A stretch of 13,908 bases of DNA from Colimorpha sp034178965 (GTDB taxonomy: Bacteria; Bacteroidota; Bacteroidia; Bacteroidales; P3). Every line of letters starts with the position of its first letter. Positions within the stretch are counted from its first letter, which is position 1. Below are positions 7,018 to 13,563 of the stretch, in pieces. The translations under genes were made by a program, and so were the position numbers. The notes beneath the pieces were generated by a model. That model searched no databases. It worked only from the letters and a program-made list of their open reading frames with translations, and was not told where the DNA came from. The stretch is from the NCBI GenBank assembly GCA_034178965.1, contig JAXFQM010000209.1:1-13908 (forward strand), read 5' to 3'.

Positions 7018-8346
7018 TTATTCATATCTGCGTTTTACGAACCAGGAGTCGCTGCTGCCCACGCTGATGCCAATGACAAAGTAGTTGTGACGAAGCATGT
7101 CGGGGCTACCCATGGAGGCGTAGGAGGCTGATAGGCGCAGTGCGGAGCGTCCTTTCCGCATGGGGAAGGCGGTGCCGAAGCCAAAGCCCCATTCATCGAT
7201 GCTTTTTTCCTGTTCGCCTTGCAGGGCGAGACGCAGTTTGCCTTTTTCATAATGGAAGCCTGCGCTGTATTCCATACGACGCAAGTAGTGGCTGGAACCT
7301 TTGTCGCCCATCCAGCGTATACCCATGTTGAGGCGTCCGTTTTTGCCATAGGCAAGGGCACCGCGGCCAAAGAGGTTGACGCCTCCCTTTTCGGTGTACT
7401 TCATGCCGCTCCAAGGCGCGTAGGTGAAGTCGATAGCGGCTTGCCATAACTCGTTGCGTTCCAGTCCCGCTCCAACTCCCAGCGTGAAAGGCTGTTGCAA
7501 CGTGCTGGAAAACGAGCCTTCGCCCGCTGTGCGGGGGAAGATGGTGTCGCGGATATATTCCATCCCTCCATTGGTTACGAAGGTGTACGATAGGGCATTG
7601 TCGTTCACCGTCATTGTACGTGGAACCTTGAGGGTCAAGGCCAGGTTGAGGGAGTGCTTTTCACCCAGCGGCAGGCGGTATTGCGCGCCGAAGTCGAGTG
7701 TGATTCCGTTGATACGCGAGTCTTTCTGTTTGCGGCTGTCGAGGAAGGCAGAACTGTCGTTTTGCACGAAGTCATAGGTGATGGCGCGCGTGATGGTTCC
7801 AAACAATAAGTTGGCGTTGAATCCCAATGAGAGGCGTTGACCTATGTTGAAACCGCTGCCCAGGAAGAAGTAATTCACGCCGCCATAGCCCTCGTATATG
7901 GTGCTCATCGTGTCGAAGGTTGCGCCTTTGGCGCCCTGCACAGAGGAATAGTCCACGTTGGACAGCGGAGCGAGACCTACCGCCGCCTTCCACCATTTGG
8001 CCACGGGAAAAGCCAAAGAGATGTATCCCAGGTTGGCATCGGCGTCATAGAGCGACGTTTGGGGGTCCTTCAGAGTGCTCATCTGCACATTGAATCCCAT
8101 GTCGAACGCCAATGCTTGCATTCCTACGGCGGCGTAGGAGGCTGGGTTGAGGGTATTGATGAAGGTGTTGCCGCGTTGGGTATAGGCGGCTCCGCCGAAA
8201 GCGCTGCACCACGGTAGGTTGGCCGGGATGATGCTGGAGCCAATACCATATTGTGAGTAAGGCTCGTTGATGCCGTTCTGCGCCTGCGCCACGAGGGGGA
8301 GGGCTGCCGCCAGCAGCAGCGCCGGCAGGAGGGTTCTTGTCTTCAT
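7018..8346 (-). CDS. Outer-membrane beta-barrel protein of the coaX-lptC cluster
   Basis: The 442-residue product has a signal peptide (1-22, ending VAQAQ) followed by NGINEPYSQYGIG, an N-terminal signature I associate with a Bacteroidota outer-membrane protein family found next to coaX. NPASY appears at 67-71. The rest alternates aromatic and polar residues in many short amphipathic strands, with repeated GFN, GLG and YG turns, as in FadL/PorV-like barrels. No plug domain or enzyme motif is seen. The start codon overlaps the coaX stop by ATGA (8343-8346), so translation is coupled to coaX. Downstream come the TPR and lptC genes. Outer-membrane location is well supported; the transported substrate, if any, is unknown. 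It ends in a basic VKRRYE tail rather than the usual terminal aromatic residue. Confidence 0.85.
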   Translation of the reverse strand: MKTRTLLPALLLAAALPLVAQAQNGINEPYSQYGIGSSIIPANLPWCSAFGGAAYTQRGNTFINTLNPASYAAVGMQALAFDMGFNVQMSTLKDPQTSLYDADANLGYISLAFPVAKWWKAAVGLAPLSNVDYSSVQGAKGATFDTMSTIYEGYGGVNYFFLGSGFNIGQRLSLGFNANLLFGTITRAITYDFVQNDSSAFLDSRKQKDSRINGITLDFGAQYRLPLGEKHSLNLALTLKVPRTMTVNDNALSYTFVTNGGMEYIRDTIFPRTAGEGSFSSTLQQPFTLGVGAGLERNELWQAAIDFTYAPWSGMKYTEKGGVNLFGRGALAYGKNGRLNMGIRWMGDKGSSHYLRRMEYSAGFHYEKGKLRLALQGEQEKSIDEWGFGFGTAFPMRKGRSALRLSASYASMGSPDMLRHNYFVIGISVGSSDSWFVKRRYE

Positions 8347-9077
8347 GTTTCGTTCATTAATAATATTCTGTTCAAGCCTTTCAGCACGAGGTGCTCGTCC
8401 ATGTAGCAGCCCAGGCGGGCATAAGAGCGTAGAAAGCGGGCGTCGCCGCCTGTCAACGCCACTTCCAGATTGGGAAACTTGCCGAGGAAAGTGCCCATGA
8501 AGCCCAATATTTCATAGCATGTGGCCGCAATCACGCCTGCTTTCATGCTATCGGTGGTGTTTCTGCCGCTTTGCATGGTCGCGGCGTCCTTTTCGGGGTC
8601 AAACTCGACGAGCGGCAACGCGGCGGTGTAGTCGTGCAAGGCGCGGAAGCGCATCCTCAGTCCTGGCAGGATAGCCCCGCCCTTATAGTGGGCATTCGCA
8701 TCCACAAAGTCGATAGTGATGCAGGTGCCAGCGTCTATCACCAGGATGGGCTTGCCGTGAAACATGGCTTCAGCAGCGCAGGCCGCCGCCACGCGGTCCA
8801 TGCCCAGCGTGTCGGGAGTGTCGTAGTCCAACGCCAGCGGCAGTTTGCTGCTGTGGGAGAGGACATGCACCTTGCCTCTGCCGCCGTTGGCCGCATGTTC
8901 TGTCAGAGCCAAGGGCATCTTGCCCGTGTGGCAAGCAATGGTGCGGTCCACATCGTCGCGCTGCAACAACAGAAACAACTCTTCGGGCAGCACAAACAGC
9001 GTCTCCCTCGGCTTTTCCTTCTTGCCGAAAAGGCCCGCTTTTATGCGCGTGTTTCCGATGTCCAATGCCAAGTTCAT
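8343..9077 (-). CDS. coaX: Type III pantothenate kinase
   Basis: CoaX phosphorylates pantothenate with ATP, the first step of coenzyme A synthesis, in the cytosol; type III enzymes need a monovalent cation and are not inhibited by CoA. The 244-residue product has the ASKHA-fold motifs: DIGNTRIKAGLF at 6-17 (phosphate loop, with the conserved Asp6), GMDR at 92-95 (pantothenate site), DAGT at 115-118 and GGAILPGL at 133-140. I chose ATG at 9077, which gives the normal family start; the frame is open upstream to 9128, but those 17 codons only overlap the end of pth. With this start the gene overlaps the pth stop by ATGA at one end and the OMP start by ATGA at the other, a tightly coupled trio. 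No residue is missing among the motifs I can check. Confidence 0.96.
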   Translation of the reverse strand: MNLALDIGNTRIKAGLFGKKEKPRETLFVLPEELFLLLQRDDVDRTIACHTGKMPLALTEHAANGGRGKVHVLSHSSKLPLALDYDTPDTLGMDRVAAACAAEAMFHGKPILVIDAGTCITIDFVDANAHYKGGAILPGLRMRFRALHDYTAALPLVEFDPEKDAATMQSGRNTTDSMKAGVIAATCYEILGFMGTFLGKFPNLEVALTGGDARFLRSYARLGCYMDEHLVLKGLNRILLMNET

Positions 9078-9637
9078 TTCCCGTTGTATAGGCTCATGGC
9101 TTTGTCTGCTCCTTGCGTCGCAAAGCACTTAATCATTTCTACCGCTTTGCCCAGTTGCGTATTCATCACGGCTCTCTCCTCGTTGTCGAAGCGTCCCAGC
9201 ACATAGTCAATCTGCTTGCCGCGTGGGAAGTTGTTGCCCACGCCGATGCGCAAGCGGGCGTATTGATCTGTGCCCAGCACGGTCTCTATGTCTCCCAACC
9301 CGTTGTGGCCGCCGCCGCTGCCGCCTTTCTTCATGCGCAGTGTACCCACGGGTAGCGCGATGTCGTCCACTAGCACCAACAAGCGTTCCAGCGGCACTTT
9401 CTCTTGTTGCATCCAATAGCGCACAGCCTTGCCGCTTAAATTCATGTAGGTGGTGGGCTTCACCAACACCAACTCGCGCCCCATGACACGCACTTGCGCG
9501 CGATAGGCCAGCCGTTCCAAACTCCAGGCACCCTTGCCGCTCTCACACAGCGCATCGGCGGCCATAAAGCCGCTGTTGTGGCGTGTGTCCTCGTATTCGG
9601 AACCCACGTTTCCCAAGCCTACTATCAGATATTTCAT
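9074..9637 (-). CDS. pth: Peptidyl-tRNA hydrolase
   Basis: Pth cleaves the ester bond of peptidyl-tRNAs that drop off ribosomes, recycling tRNA in the cytosol. From ATG at 9637 the protein has 187 residues, the normal family size. The active-site residues fall at the numbering familiar from the E. coli enzyme: Asn10 in GLGN and His20 in TRHNSGF; then Asn66 in YMNLSGKA, the Asp pair 91-92 in VDD, and Asn112 in GGHNGL. The reading frame is open further upstream, and ATG at 9709 would add 24 residues (MNIFKKLISLCKPG and on) that look more protein-like than random; a likely -7 box at 9728-9735 lies just ahead of it, so the longer form is possible. It is the first gene of the minus-strand train and overlaps coaX by ATGA. 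Confidence 0.97.
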   Translation of the reverse strand: MKYLIVGLGNVGSEYEDTRHNSGFMAADALCESGKGAWSLERLAYRAQVRVMGRELVLVKPTTYMNLSGKAVRYWMQQEKVPLERLLVLVDDIALPVGTLRMKKGGSGGGHNGLGDIETVLGTDQYARLRIGVGNNFPRGKQIDYVLGRFDNEERAVMNTQLGKAVEMIKCFATQGADKAMSLYNGK

Positions 9638-9727
9638 TTCTACCTGCGCGGGTTCCTCTTGCCGAGTCCCTGGTTTACAAAGTGATATTAGTTTCTTAAA
9701 AATATTCATGCCTATAAAAAGCGATTG

Positions 9728-9735
9728 CAAAAATA
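9728..9735 (-). promoter_or_regulatory. Possible Bacteroidota -7 box for pth
   Basis: Read on the minus strand this is TATTTTTG, an exact match to the TANNTTTG -7 element used by the Bacteroidota primary sigma factor. It lies 18 bp before ATG 9709 and about 90 bp before ATG 9637. No convincing TTTG -33 element is seen at the usual spacing; only A-tracts occur near 9761. An octamer of this kind arises by chance in AT-rich DNA. Confidence 0.4.
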
Positions 9736-9833
9736 CGAAAAAAAACTGACGTGCGAGCGGGAAAAAAATGCACTGGTGTTATTTATTCTTAATTTCCAAG
9801 TTGACACGTCTCGCGTTGCGAAAGGGCAAGAAA

Positions 9834-9934
9834 GGCATTGCCAGCACCATGGCAGCACCAGCATCGCATCAGCATCGCATTAGCATCGCATAAACTATGC
9901 TATTACAGTGGTGACATGATGCTGCCATAATGCC
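9834..9934. repeat. Large imperfect inverted repeat enclosing tandem repeats
   Basis: GGCATT (9834-9839) pairs with AATGCC (9929-9934), and after a 9-nt bulge ATGGCAGCA (9849-9857) pairs with TGCTGCCAT (9920-9928), 15 bp in all. The enclosed part holds three 11-bp tandem repeats and a smaller hairpin GCATA-AAC-TATGC (9888-9900). It could be a structured RNA or a DNA cruciform; no poly-T tract follows on either strand, so a simple terminator is less likely. Confidence 0.5.
9860..9892. repeat. Three tandem 11-bp repeats
   Basis: The unit AGCATCGCATN occurs at 9860-9870, 9871-9881 and 9882-9892, identical except for the last base (C, T, A). Degenerate relatives lie just before it (AGCACCATGGC at 9843-9853, AGCACC at 9854-9859). 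One unit per helical turn would put repeated sites on the same DNA face, as in iterated protein-binding sites; that reading is inference. There are no spacers, so it is not a CRISPR array. Confidence 0.75.
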
Positions 9935-10139
9935 TTGTAAATATTGTGTTAACGGCAGAAAATCGCCATTGCTTCCAGTGGCCAATTTTATCGAAGTAGC
10001 AGTATATTAAAACAGTAGTATGTTCACTTATAAATTAAATAGATATACACATGCTTGTTAATGATTGATAAATGATATTCGTTGACGGAATTAAGTTAGT
10101 ACATATTTGACCCTGCCAGCCGGCTAATTGTTCAGGTGG

Positions 10140-10328
10140 TTAGGCGGGTTCTATCCATTCATCGTTTTTCAAAATAATGAGACAGGAGCGACCATAGCCT
10201 ATTCCGCGCTTTTGAAGCCTTGCTTGTATCTTGCTGTTTGTCTCCAGTTGCATAGCCCGCCGTAACCTCGTTTCGCATTGTTCCCTGTTCGAAAATCCCA
10301 TCAAAATCGCAGAAATCCATTCATTGAA
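10140..10328 (-). pseudogene. Decayed gene tail or very short ORF, family not recognised
   Basis: On the minus strand an open frame runs from about 10352 to the stop at 10140-10142. From 10328 downward it reads like real protein: a NEWISAILMGF start, an acidic/basic helical middle (NREQCETRLRRAMQLE), then a GIGYGRSCLIILKNDEW segment and a short tail. The only ATG is at 10299-10301, inside the coding-like part, giving 53 residues; residues before it also look coding, and the frame then runs into an AT-rich palindrome and a stop. This fits a 3' fragment of a larger gene that has lost its 5' part. I do not recognise the family. A functional small protein is the alternative. Confidence 0.4.
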
Positions 10329-10333
10329 AGATA

Positions 10334-10369
10334 TTACCCACCTTAATAATAATTAATTATTTTGGGTAA
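10334..10369. repeat. AT-rich nested inverted repeat (cruciform-like)
   Basis: TTACCCA (10334-10340) is the inverse of TGGGTAA (10363-10369), and between them lies the perfect 14-bp palindrome AATAATTAATTATT (10348-10361). It abuts the upstream end of the decayed reading frame, so it could be a former terminator, a protein-binding site or a scar of a lost element. Confidence 0.5.
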
Positions 10370-10472
10370 CGCTGTGGTTAACGGCGACACAGTTGTCGTG
10401 CAATTCACCAGTCAGAAGGTGCGGTTTCCATGTTTTTCGAATGGTTAGGAGGGCAGATACGAGATGAAGGGA

Positions 10473-10493
10473 GTGGCGCTGATAGAGTGCCGC
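10473..10493 (+). promoter_or_regulatory. Small hairpin in the metal-operon leader
   Basis: GTGGCGCT (10473-10480) can pair with AGTGCCGC (10486-10493), 8 bp with two G-T wobbles and a 5-nt loop. It lies about 175 bp before the first gene. A role is unproven and no T-tract follows. Confidence 0.25.
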
Positions 10494-10666
10494 ATAAGTG
10501 GTCATTCCATCTATTCTGCCATATTTTGTTAAAGCCTGTAAGGTGTCCCAATCTTCCGAAAGCCATTAAACGTTTTTACCTTGAAGCAGATAATCCTTGT
10601 TTTTTTTATCCCACACACAATATTTCAACCGACAACACGTTATTTAAAGTGAAATTTCTGATTGTA

Positions 10667-11029
10667 ATGAAAACTGGCAAATACATACGTCGCTGGGTAC
10701 TCTGCCTGCCTATGGTGCTCATCCTACTCTTTGGAGAGCATATGGGCTGGGTGCGTTGTGCTTGTTCTGGAGACGTAAGTCTGCTGGTTTTCAATAGTGA
10801 ACAATGCTGCGAGGGCGATGAAGACTGCATGAATGTGGTCGTGGCCGAGACGGACGACTATGTGCCATGTCAGATTGTGTCACTGGTCGTTCCTGTGGCC
10901 ATGGATGCATTGGCGAGTTATCCGGACTGTAGCGCCAGATGCTTCGCAACAAAGGCTTCCTATTATGCGCCGAACGCAAACCTTTCCCCAGGAGGGGAAG
11001 GGGAATTCTCGATGGTGATGCGGGTATAA
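10667..11029 (+). CDS. Small Cys-rich exported protein, HYC_CC_PP-like, first gene of metal operon
   Basis: From ATG at 10667 the protein has 120 residues. Residues 1-24 are a basic start plus hydrophobic core, a signal peptide or anchor. Then come CACSG at 31-35, SLLVF at 38-42, a Cys-Cys pair at 47-48, Cys54, a DDY..C segment at 63-68, and Cys88 and Cys92: eight cysteines after the leader. The order (a Cys/Gly pair, a SL.xF strand, then CC about 15 residues later) resembles the small HYC_CC_PP proteins that I know as neighbours of TonB receptors and HMA proteins in Bacteroidota; the His-Tyr of that family is not present. A periplasmic metal-binding or accessory role is inferred from Cys content and neighbours. 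The frame is open back to 10430, but the start here is chosen because the signal peptide begins at this Met. The last 15 codons overlap a strong hairpin (10981-11002). Confidence 0.72.
   Translation: MKTGKYIRRWVLCLPMVLILLFGEHMGWVRCACSGDVSLLVFNSEQCCEGDEDCMNVVVAETDDYVPCQIVSLVVPVAMDALASYPDCSARCFATKASYYAPNANLSPGGEGEFSMVMRV
10981..11002 (+). repeat. GC-rich hairpin inside the 3' end of the small Cys-rich gene
   Basis: CCTTTCCCC (10981-10989) pairs with GGGGAAGGG (10994-11002), with one T-G wobble and an AGGA loop. It encodes the low-complexity LSPGGEGE part of the protein and may be an inserted intergenic-type repeat or an mRNA structure at the gene junction. Confidence 0.45.
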
Positions 11030-11049
11030 CGCCTTTTCTTTCGAAACAA

Positions 11050-11109
11050 CCACACTGGCCATAGGCTCTTCCTGGTAAGGAAGGGCAGGGCTCTTGTGTG
11101 GCACAGTGT
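11050..11109 (+). promoter_or_regulatory. Stem-loop region with alternative pairings before the TonB receptor gene
   Basis: A 9-bp stem GCTCTTCCT/AGGAAGGGC (11065-11073 with 11078-11086, loop GGTA, one wobble) lies in the 112-bp gap before the receptor start. Around it CCACAC (11050-11055) can pair with GTGTGG (11096-11101), or ACACTG (11052-11057) with CAGTGT (11104-11109), but not both. No T-tract follows the inner stem. It may tune expression or mRNA processing between the two genes; this is inference from pairing alone. Confidence 0.35.
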
Positions 11110-11141
11110 CCGATATTCATCCGCAAACCATTGAAAATTAC

Positions 11142-13136
11142 ATGAAAAAAAGTCTTATAACAATCCTTTTAGGGGTGTGTGCCTATGGCGCATCTGCGCA
11201 ACAGGTCGACACCATCAAAACCTTGGAGGCCGTCACTATCTCGGCACAGCCGCTGCCAGGCATCTCCAAGATAGCCGGACCAGAAAACGGCAATATCATA
11301 AGCAGCGGCGAGTTGTTTCGTGCAGCCTGCTGCAACTTGGGAGAAAGTTTCCTCGCCAACCCCAGCGTGGATGTCAACTACAACGACGCTGCCACCGGCG
11401 CCAAACAGATACAACTGCTGGGGCTCAGCGGACGTTACGTGCAGATGCTCGTGGAGAACCTGCCCCTGTCAGCAGGGCCCGCCACGCCCTACTATCTGGG
11501 CTTCGTACCAGGCTCCTGGATGAAAAGCATATCAGTAAGCAAGGGCGCATCCTCTGTGAAAAACGGCATCCAGAGCGTCACCGGACAAATCAATGTGGAA
11601 TACCTGAAGCCAGAAGACCCTGAAAATGTAATGATAAACCTATATGGCAGCAGCATGTTGAAAGGCGAAGCGAATGTGGTGGTAAATCGCAAACTGGGCA
11701 AACATCTCACCACAGAACTGCTGGGACACTACGAACACGACTTCGCCCACCACGACGACAACAACGACGGGTGGCACGATTCGCCGACGGTGAAACAGTT
11801 GAACATTGGCAACCGCTGGCACTACATGAAAGGACGCTACATCTTCCATGGAGGTTTGGGAGTGCTGGACGAACATCGCACAGGAGGACAGCTGGAGGAT
11901 TTCAGCCCCAAGCCATATCGCGTGAGGGTGAACAACCGCCAATACAGTGCTTATATGAAACACGCCTATGTGCTGAACGCCGAGCACAACACCAATGTAG
12001 CCCTAATGACCAATGTCACGCGCCACGAAATGGGGGCACGTTTCGGTCTCGACTCACTGAACGTAAATATGAACGACTGGAATGCACAACTGATGCTGGA
12101 GCACGATTTCAACGACATGCACAGCATCTCCACGGGACTGTCATTGCTAATAAATGACTATGACGACTGGCTGAAAGATACAGTCGCGCAGGCTCTGCAA
12201 AGCGCCGAAACGGACGTTATCCCCGGCCTCTATGCGCAATATACCTTCAAACCCACCTACAAATTCACAGCAATGGCAGGCCTGCGTGCTGACCGCAGCA
12301 AAGAATACGGCATCTTCGCTACCCCCCGCCTGCATCTGAAATGGATGCCCAACGACGTGGTGACGCTGCGTGGATCTTCTGGGCTGGGGTACCGCAAACC
12401 TTTCGCACTCTCCGAATACCATTACCTGCTCTCTTCGGGACGCACGCTGAACATCGAGAATAACCTGGAGATGGAGCAGGCTTGGAACAGTGGCATTAGC
12501 GCGTCGTTCTACATACACGTGAGCCAAGAACGTTTGCTTATGCTGAACGCGGAATATTACTACACCCACTTCTTCCAGCAATTGGTAGTGGACTACGACA
12601 GCGACCCTGCCTCCATCTCGCTGCACAACTTGAATGGGCGTTCCTACTCGCAGACGCTGCAACTGGATGCATCCTATTCCCCTCTGGATGTGCTGGACGT
12701 TACAGCTGCCATCCGCTTCAATGACGTTCGCAGCACCTATGGCGGCAAACTGAAAGAAGCACCGCTGGTGTCGCGCTACAAAGGACTGCTCACTGCTTCG
12801 TGGAAGCCGTTCATGGGTCTGTGGAAATTTGATGTCACGCTGCAACTCAACGGTCCGGGTCGCATGCCAACGCCCTACCTACAGGCAGACGGCACACCTT
12901 CCTGGGACGAGAACTTCCCTGCCTATCCACAGTTGAACATGCAGGTGACGAGGGAATTCCGCCACCTCTCGTTGTACTTGGGCGGCGAAAACCTAAACAA
13001 CTACAGGCAGCCGGAGCCTGTACTCAATGCTGTCAATCCCTGGTCGCCTACCTTCGAACCCACCCTAATTTGGGGGCCTGTGAACGGCATTATGCTCTAT
13101 GCCGGCATAAGAATGAATTTAAAGAATAGTCAATAA
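11142..13136 (+). CDS. TonB-dependent outer-membrane receptor, probable metal or metal-complex uptake
   Basis: The 664-residue product has a signal peptide (1-20, ending ASAQ), a TonB-box-like LEAVTIS at 28-34, a plug domain (about 45-155) and a beta-barrel filling the rest. The plug has Cys63-Cys64 in AACCNLGESF, then NPSVDVNY at 73-80 and KQIQLLGLSGRYVQMLVEN at 88-106, the pattern I know from Bacteroidota receptors paired with HMA proteins. A His/Asp-rich loop lies at about 196-213 (His196, 199, 203, 204, 212), a candidate metal-capture site. There is no N-terminal carboxypeptidase-like domain, so it is not a SusC-type glycan importer. I chose ATG 11142 because the signal peptide begins there; 16 more codons are open upstream. 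The small Cys-rich gene precedes it and an HMA gene follows 27 bp later. Copper is the likeliest substrate by context, but this is not shown by sequence. Confidence 0.93.
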   Translation: MKKSLITILLGVCAYGASAQQVDTIKTLEAVTISAQPLPGISKIAGPENGNIISSGELFRAACCNLGESFLANPSVDVNYNDAATGAKQIQLLGLSGRYVQMLVENLPLSAGPATPYYLGFVPGSWMKSISVSKGASSVKNGIQSVTGQINVEYLKPEDPENVMINLYGSSMLKGEANVVVNRKLGKHLTTELLGHYEHDFAHHDDNNDGWHDSPTVKQLNIGNRWHYMKGRYIFHGGLGVLDEHRTGGQLEDFSPKPYRVRVNNRQYSAYMKHAYVLNAEHNTNVALMTNVTRHEMGARFGLDSLNVNMNDWNAQLMLEHDFNDMHSISTGLSLLINDYDDWLKDTVAQALQSAETDVIPGLYAQYTFKPTYKFTAMAGLRADRSKEYGIFATPRLHLKWMPNDVVTLRGSSGLGYRKPFALSEYHYLLSSGRTLNIENNLEMEQAWNSGISASFYIHVSQERLLMLNAEYYYTHFFQQLVVDYDSDPASISLHNLNGRSYSQTLQLDASYSPLDVLDVTAAIRFNDVRSTYGGKLKEAPLVSRYKGLLTASWKPFMGLWKFDVTLQLNGPGRMPTPYLQADGTPSWDENFPAYPQLNMQVTREFRHLSLYLGGENLNNYRQPEPVLNAVNPWSPTFEPTLIWGPVNGIMLYAGIRMNLKNSQ

Positions 13137-13163
13137 TTAGTAAACAATCTAAAAGTCATCACA

Positions 13164-13484
13164 ATGAAAAAACTTCTTCTTCTCATCCCCACGCTGATGC
13201 TTTTGGCTTTCGGCGGCAAGAACATTCACACTCTTGTTGTGACAGTGGACCCACAGATGCACTGCGAAAGCTGCGAGAACAAGATAAAAGGCAATTTGCG
13301 TTACGAGAAAGGCGTCACCAAAATTGTCACCTCTCTGCAAGAGCAGACCGTCACGATTACCTACCATGCGGATAAAACCAACCCCGATGCTATCGTTAAG
13401 GCTTTCGCAAAGATAGGATATAAGGCCACCATTGTCTCCGACAAACCACTCAATTCTGTCGCCAAAAAAAGCAAGAACCCTTAA
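13164..13484 (+). CDS. Exported single-domain heavy-metal-associated (HMA) protein
   Basis: The protein has 106 residues: a signal peptide or short anchor (1-17, KKLLLLIPTLMLLAFGG) and then one ferredoxin-like HMA domain (about 22-92). The metal-binding loop MHCESC at 32-37 gives the MxCxxC site (Cys34, Cys37), which in this family binds Cu(I) or related soft metals. The conserved later GYKATI strand is at about 84-89. The tail is Lys-rich (AKKSKN). The exported location means it would hold metal in the periplasm, not deliver it to a cytosolic ATPase. It lies 27 bp after the receptor gene and is the last gene before a strong hairpin. It probably accepts metal imported by the receptor, by context. 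Confidence 0.92.
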   Translation: MKKLLLLIPTLMLLAFGGKNIHTLVVTVDPQMHCESCENKIKGNLRYEKGVTKIVTSLQEQTVTITYHADKTNPDAIVKAFAKIGYKATIVSDKPLNSVAKKSKNP

Positions 13485-13513
13485 CGGTAGTCTTTGCCAA
13501 AAGGGAAGAACTG

Positions 13514-13563
13514 AAATTTGATGTGATTGTGGCGTCTTAACCCGTCATAATCACATCAAATTT
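13514..13563 (+). terminator. Long hairpin, likely terminator of the metal operon
   Basis: A 21-bp stem (13514-13534 with 13543-13563) surrounds an 8-nt loop; the outer 15 bp are perfect and the inner part has two G-T wobbles. It lies 29 bp after the HMA stop. The A-rich left foot and T-rich right foot (ending TTTT at 13561-13564) make it usable as an intrinsic terminator in either direction. The stem is longer and less GC-rich than usual, so an element end or processing site is the alternative. Confidence 0.65.

Larger units (their letters stand above)
9731..10666. other. Long divergent intergenic region between pth and the metal operon
   Basis: No full gene is supported over about 930 bp. 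It contains a likely pth -7 box at its left edge, a structured repeat block (9834-9934), a bare AT-rich stretch (about 9935-10130) with nothing recognisable beyond an 8-bp palindrome AGCCGGCT near 10118-10125, a decayed minus-strand reading frame (10140-10328), an AT-rich cruciform-like element (10334-10369), and the leader of the plus-strand operon (about 10370-10666) with a small hairpin at 10473-10493. An open frame from 10430 runs into the small Cys-rich gene, but its first 79 codons do not look like protein. I found no tRNA, rRNA or known riboswitch motif. Confidence 0.7.

Noticed and set aside
9078..9128. 17-codon upstream extension of coaX
   Set aside because: It only overlaps the end of pth; the family start and the ATGA overlap support 9077.
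8571..9206. 211-codon plus-strand frame opposite coaX and pth
   Set aside because: Antisense shadow of two genes with confirmed active-site motifs.
9860..9892. CRISPR array
   Set aside because: Units are 11 bp, directly adjacent, with no spacers and no cas genes nearby.
9948..10385. Two copies of GTTAACGGC (9948-9956 and 10377-10385) as a paired site
   Set aside because: Nine bases matching 429 bp apart is close to chance in a window this size, and no further flanking similarity is seen.
10430..10666. Open frame extending the small Cys-rich gene upstream by 79 codons
   Set aside because: The translation has no signal peptide or domain look, with runs such as CFFYPTHN, while a clear signal peptide starts at Met 10667. 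Treated as leader.
11050..11109. tRNA gene or known riboswitch
   Set aside because: Too short for a tRNA, no T-loop GTTCGA-type sequence, and no motif of cobalamin or other riboswitches.
12147..12845. 232-codon minus-strand frame inside the TonB receptor
   Set aside because: Antisense to a well-supported barrel; Val/Gln/His-rich translation typical of reversed coding DNA.
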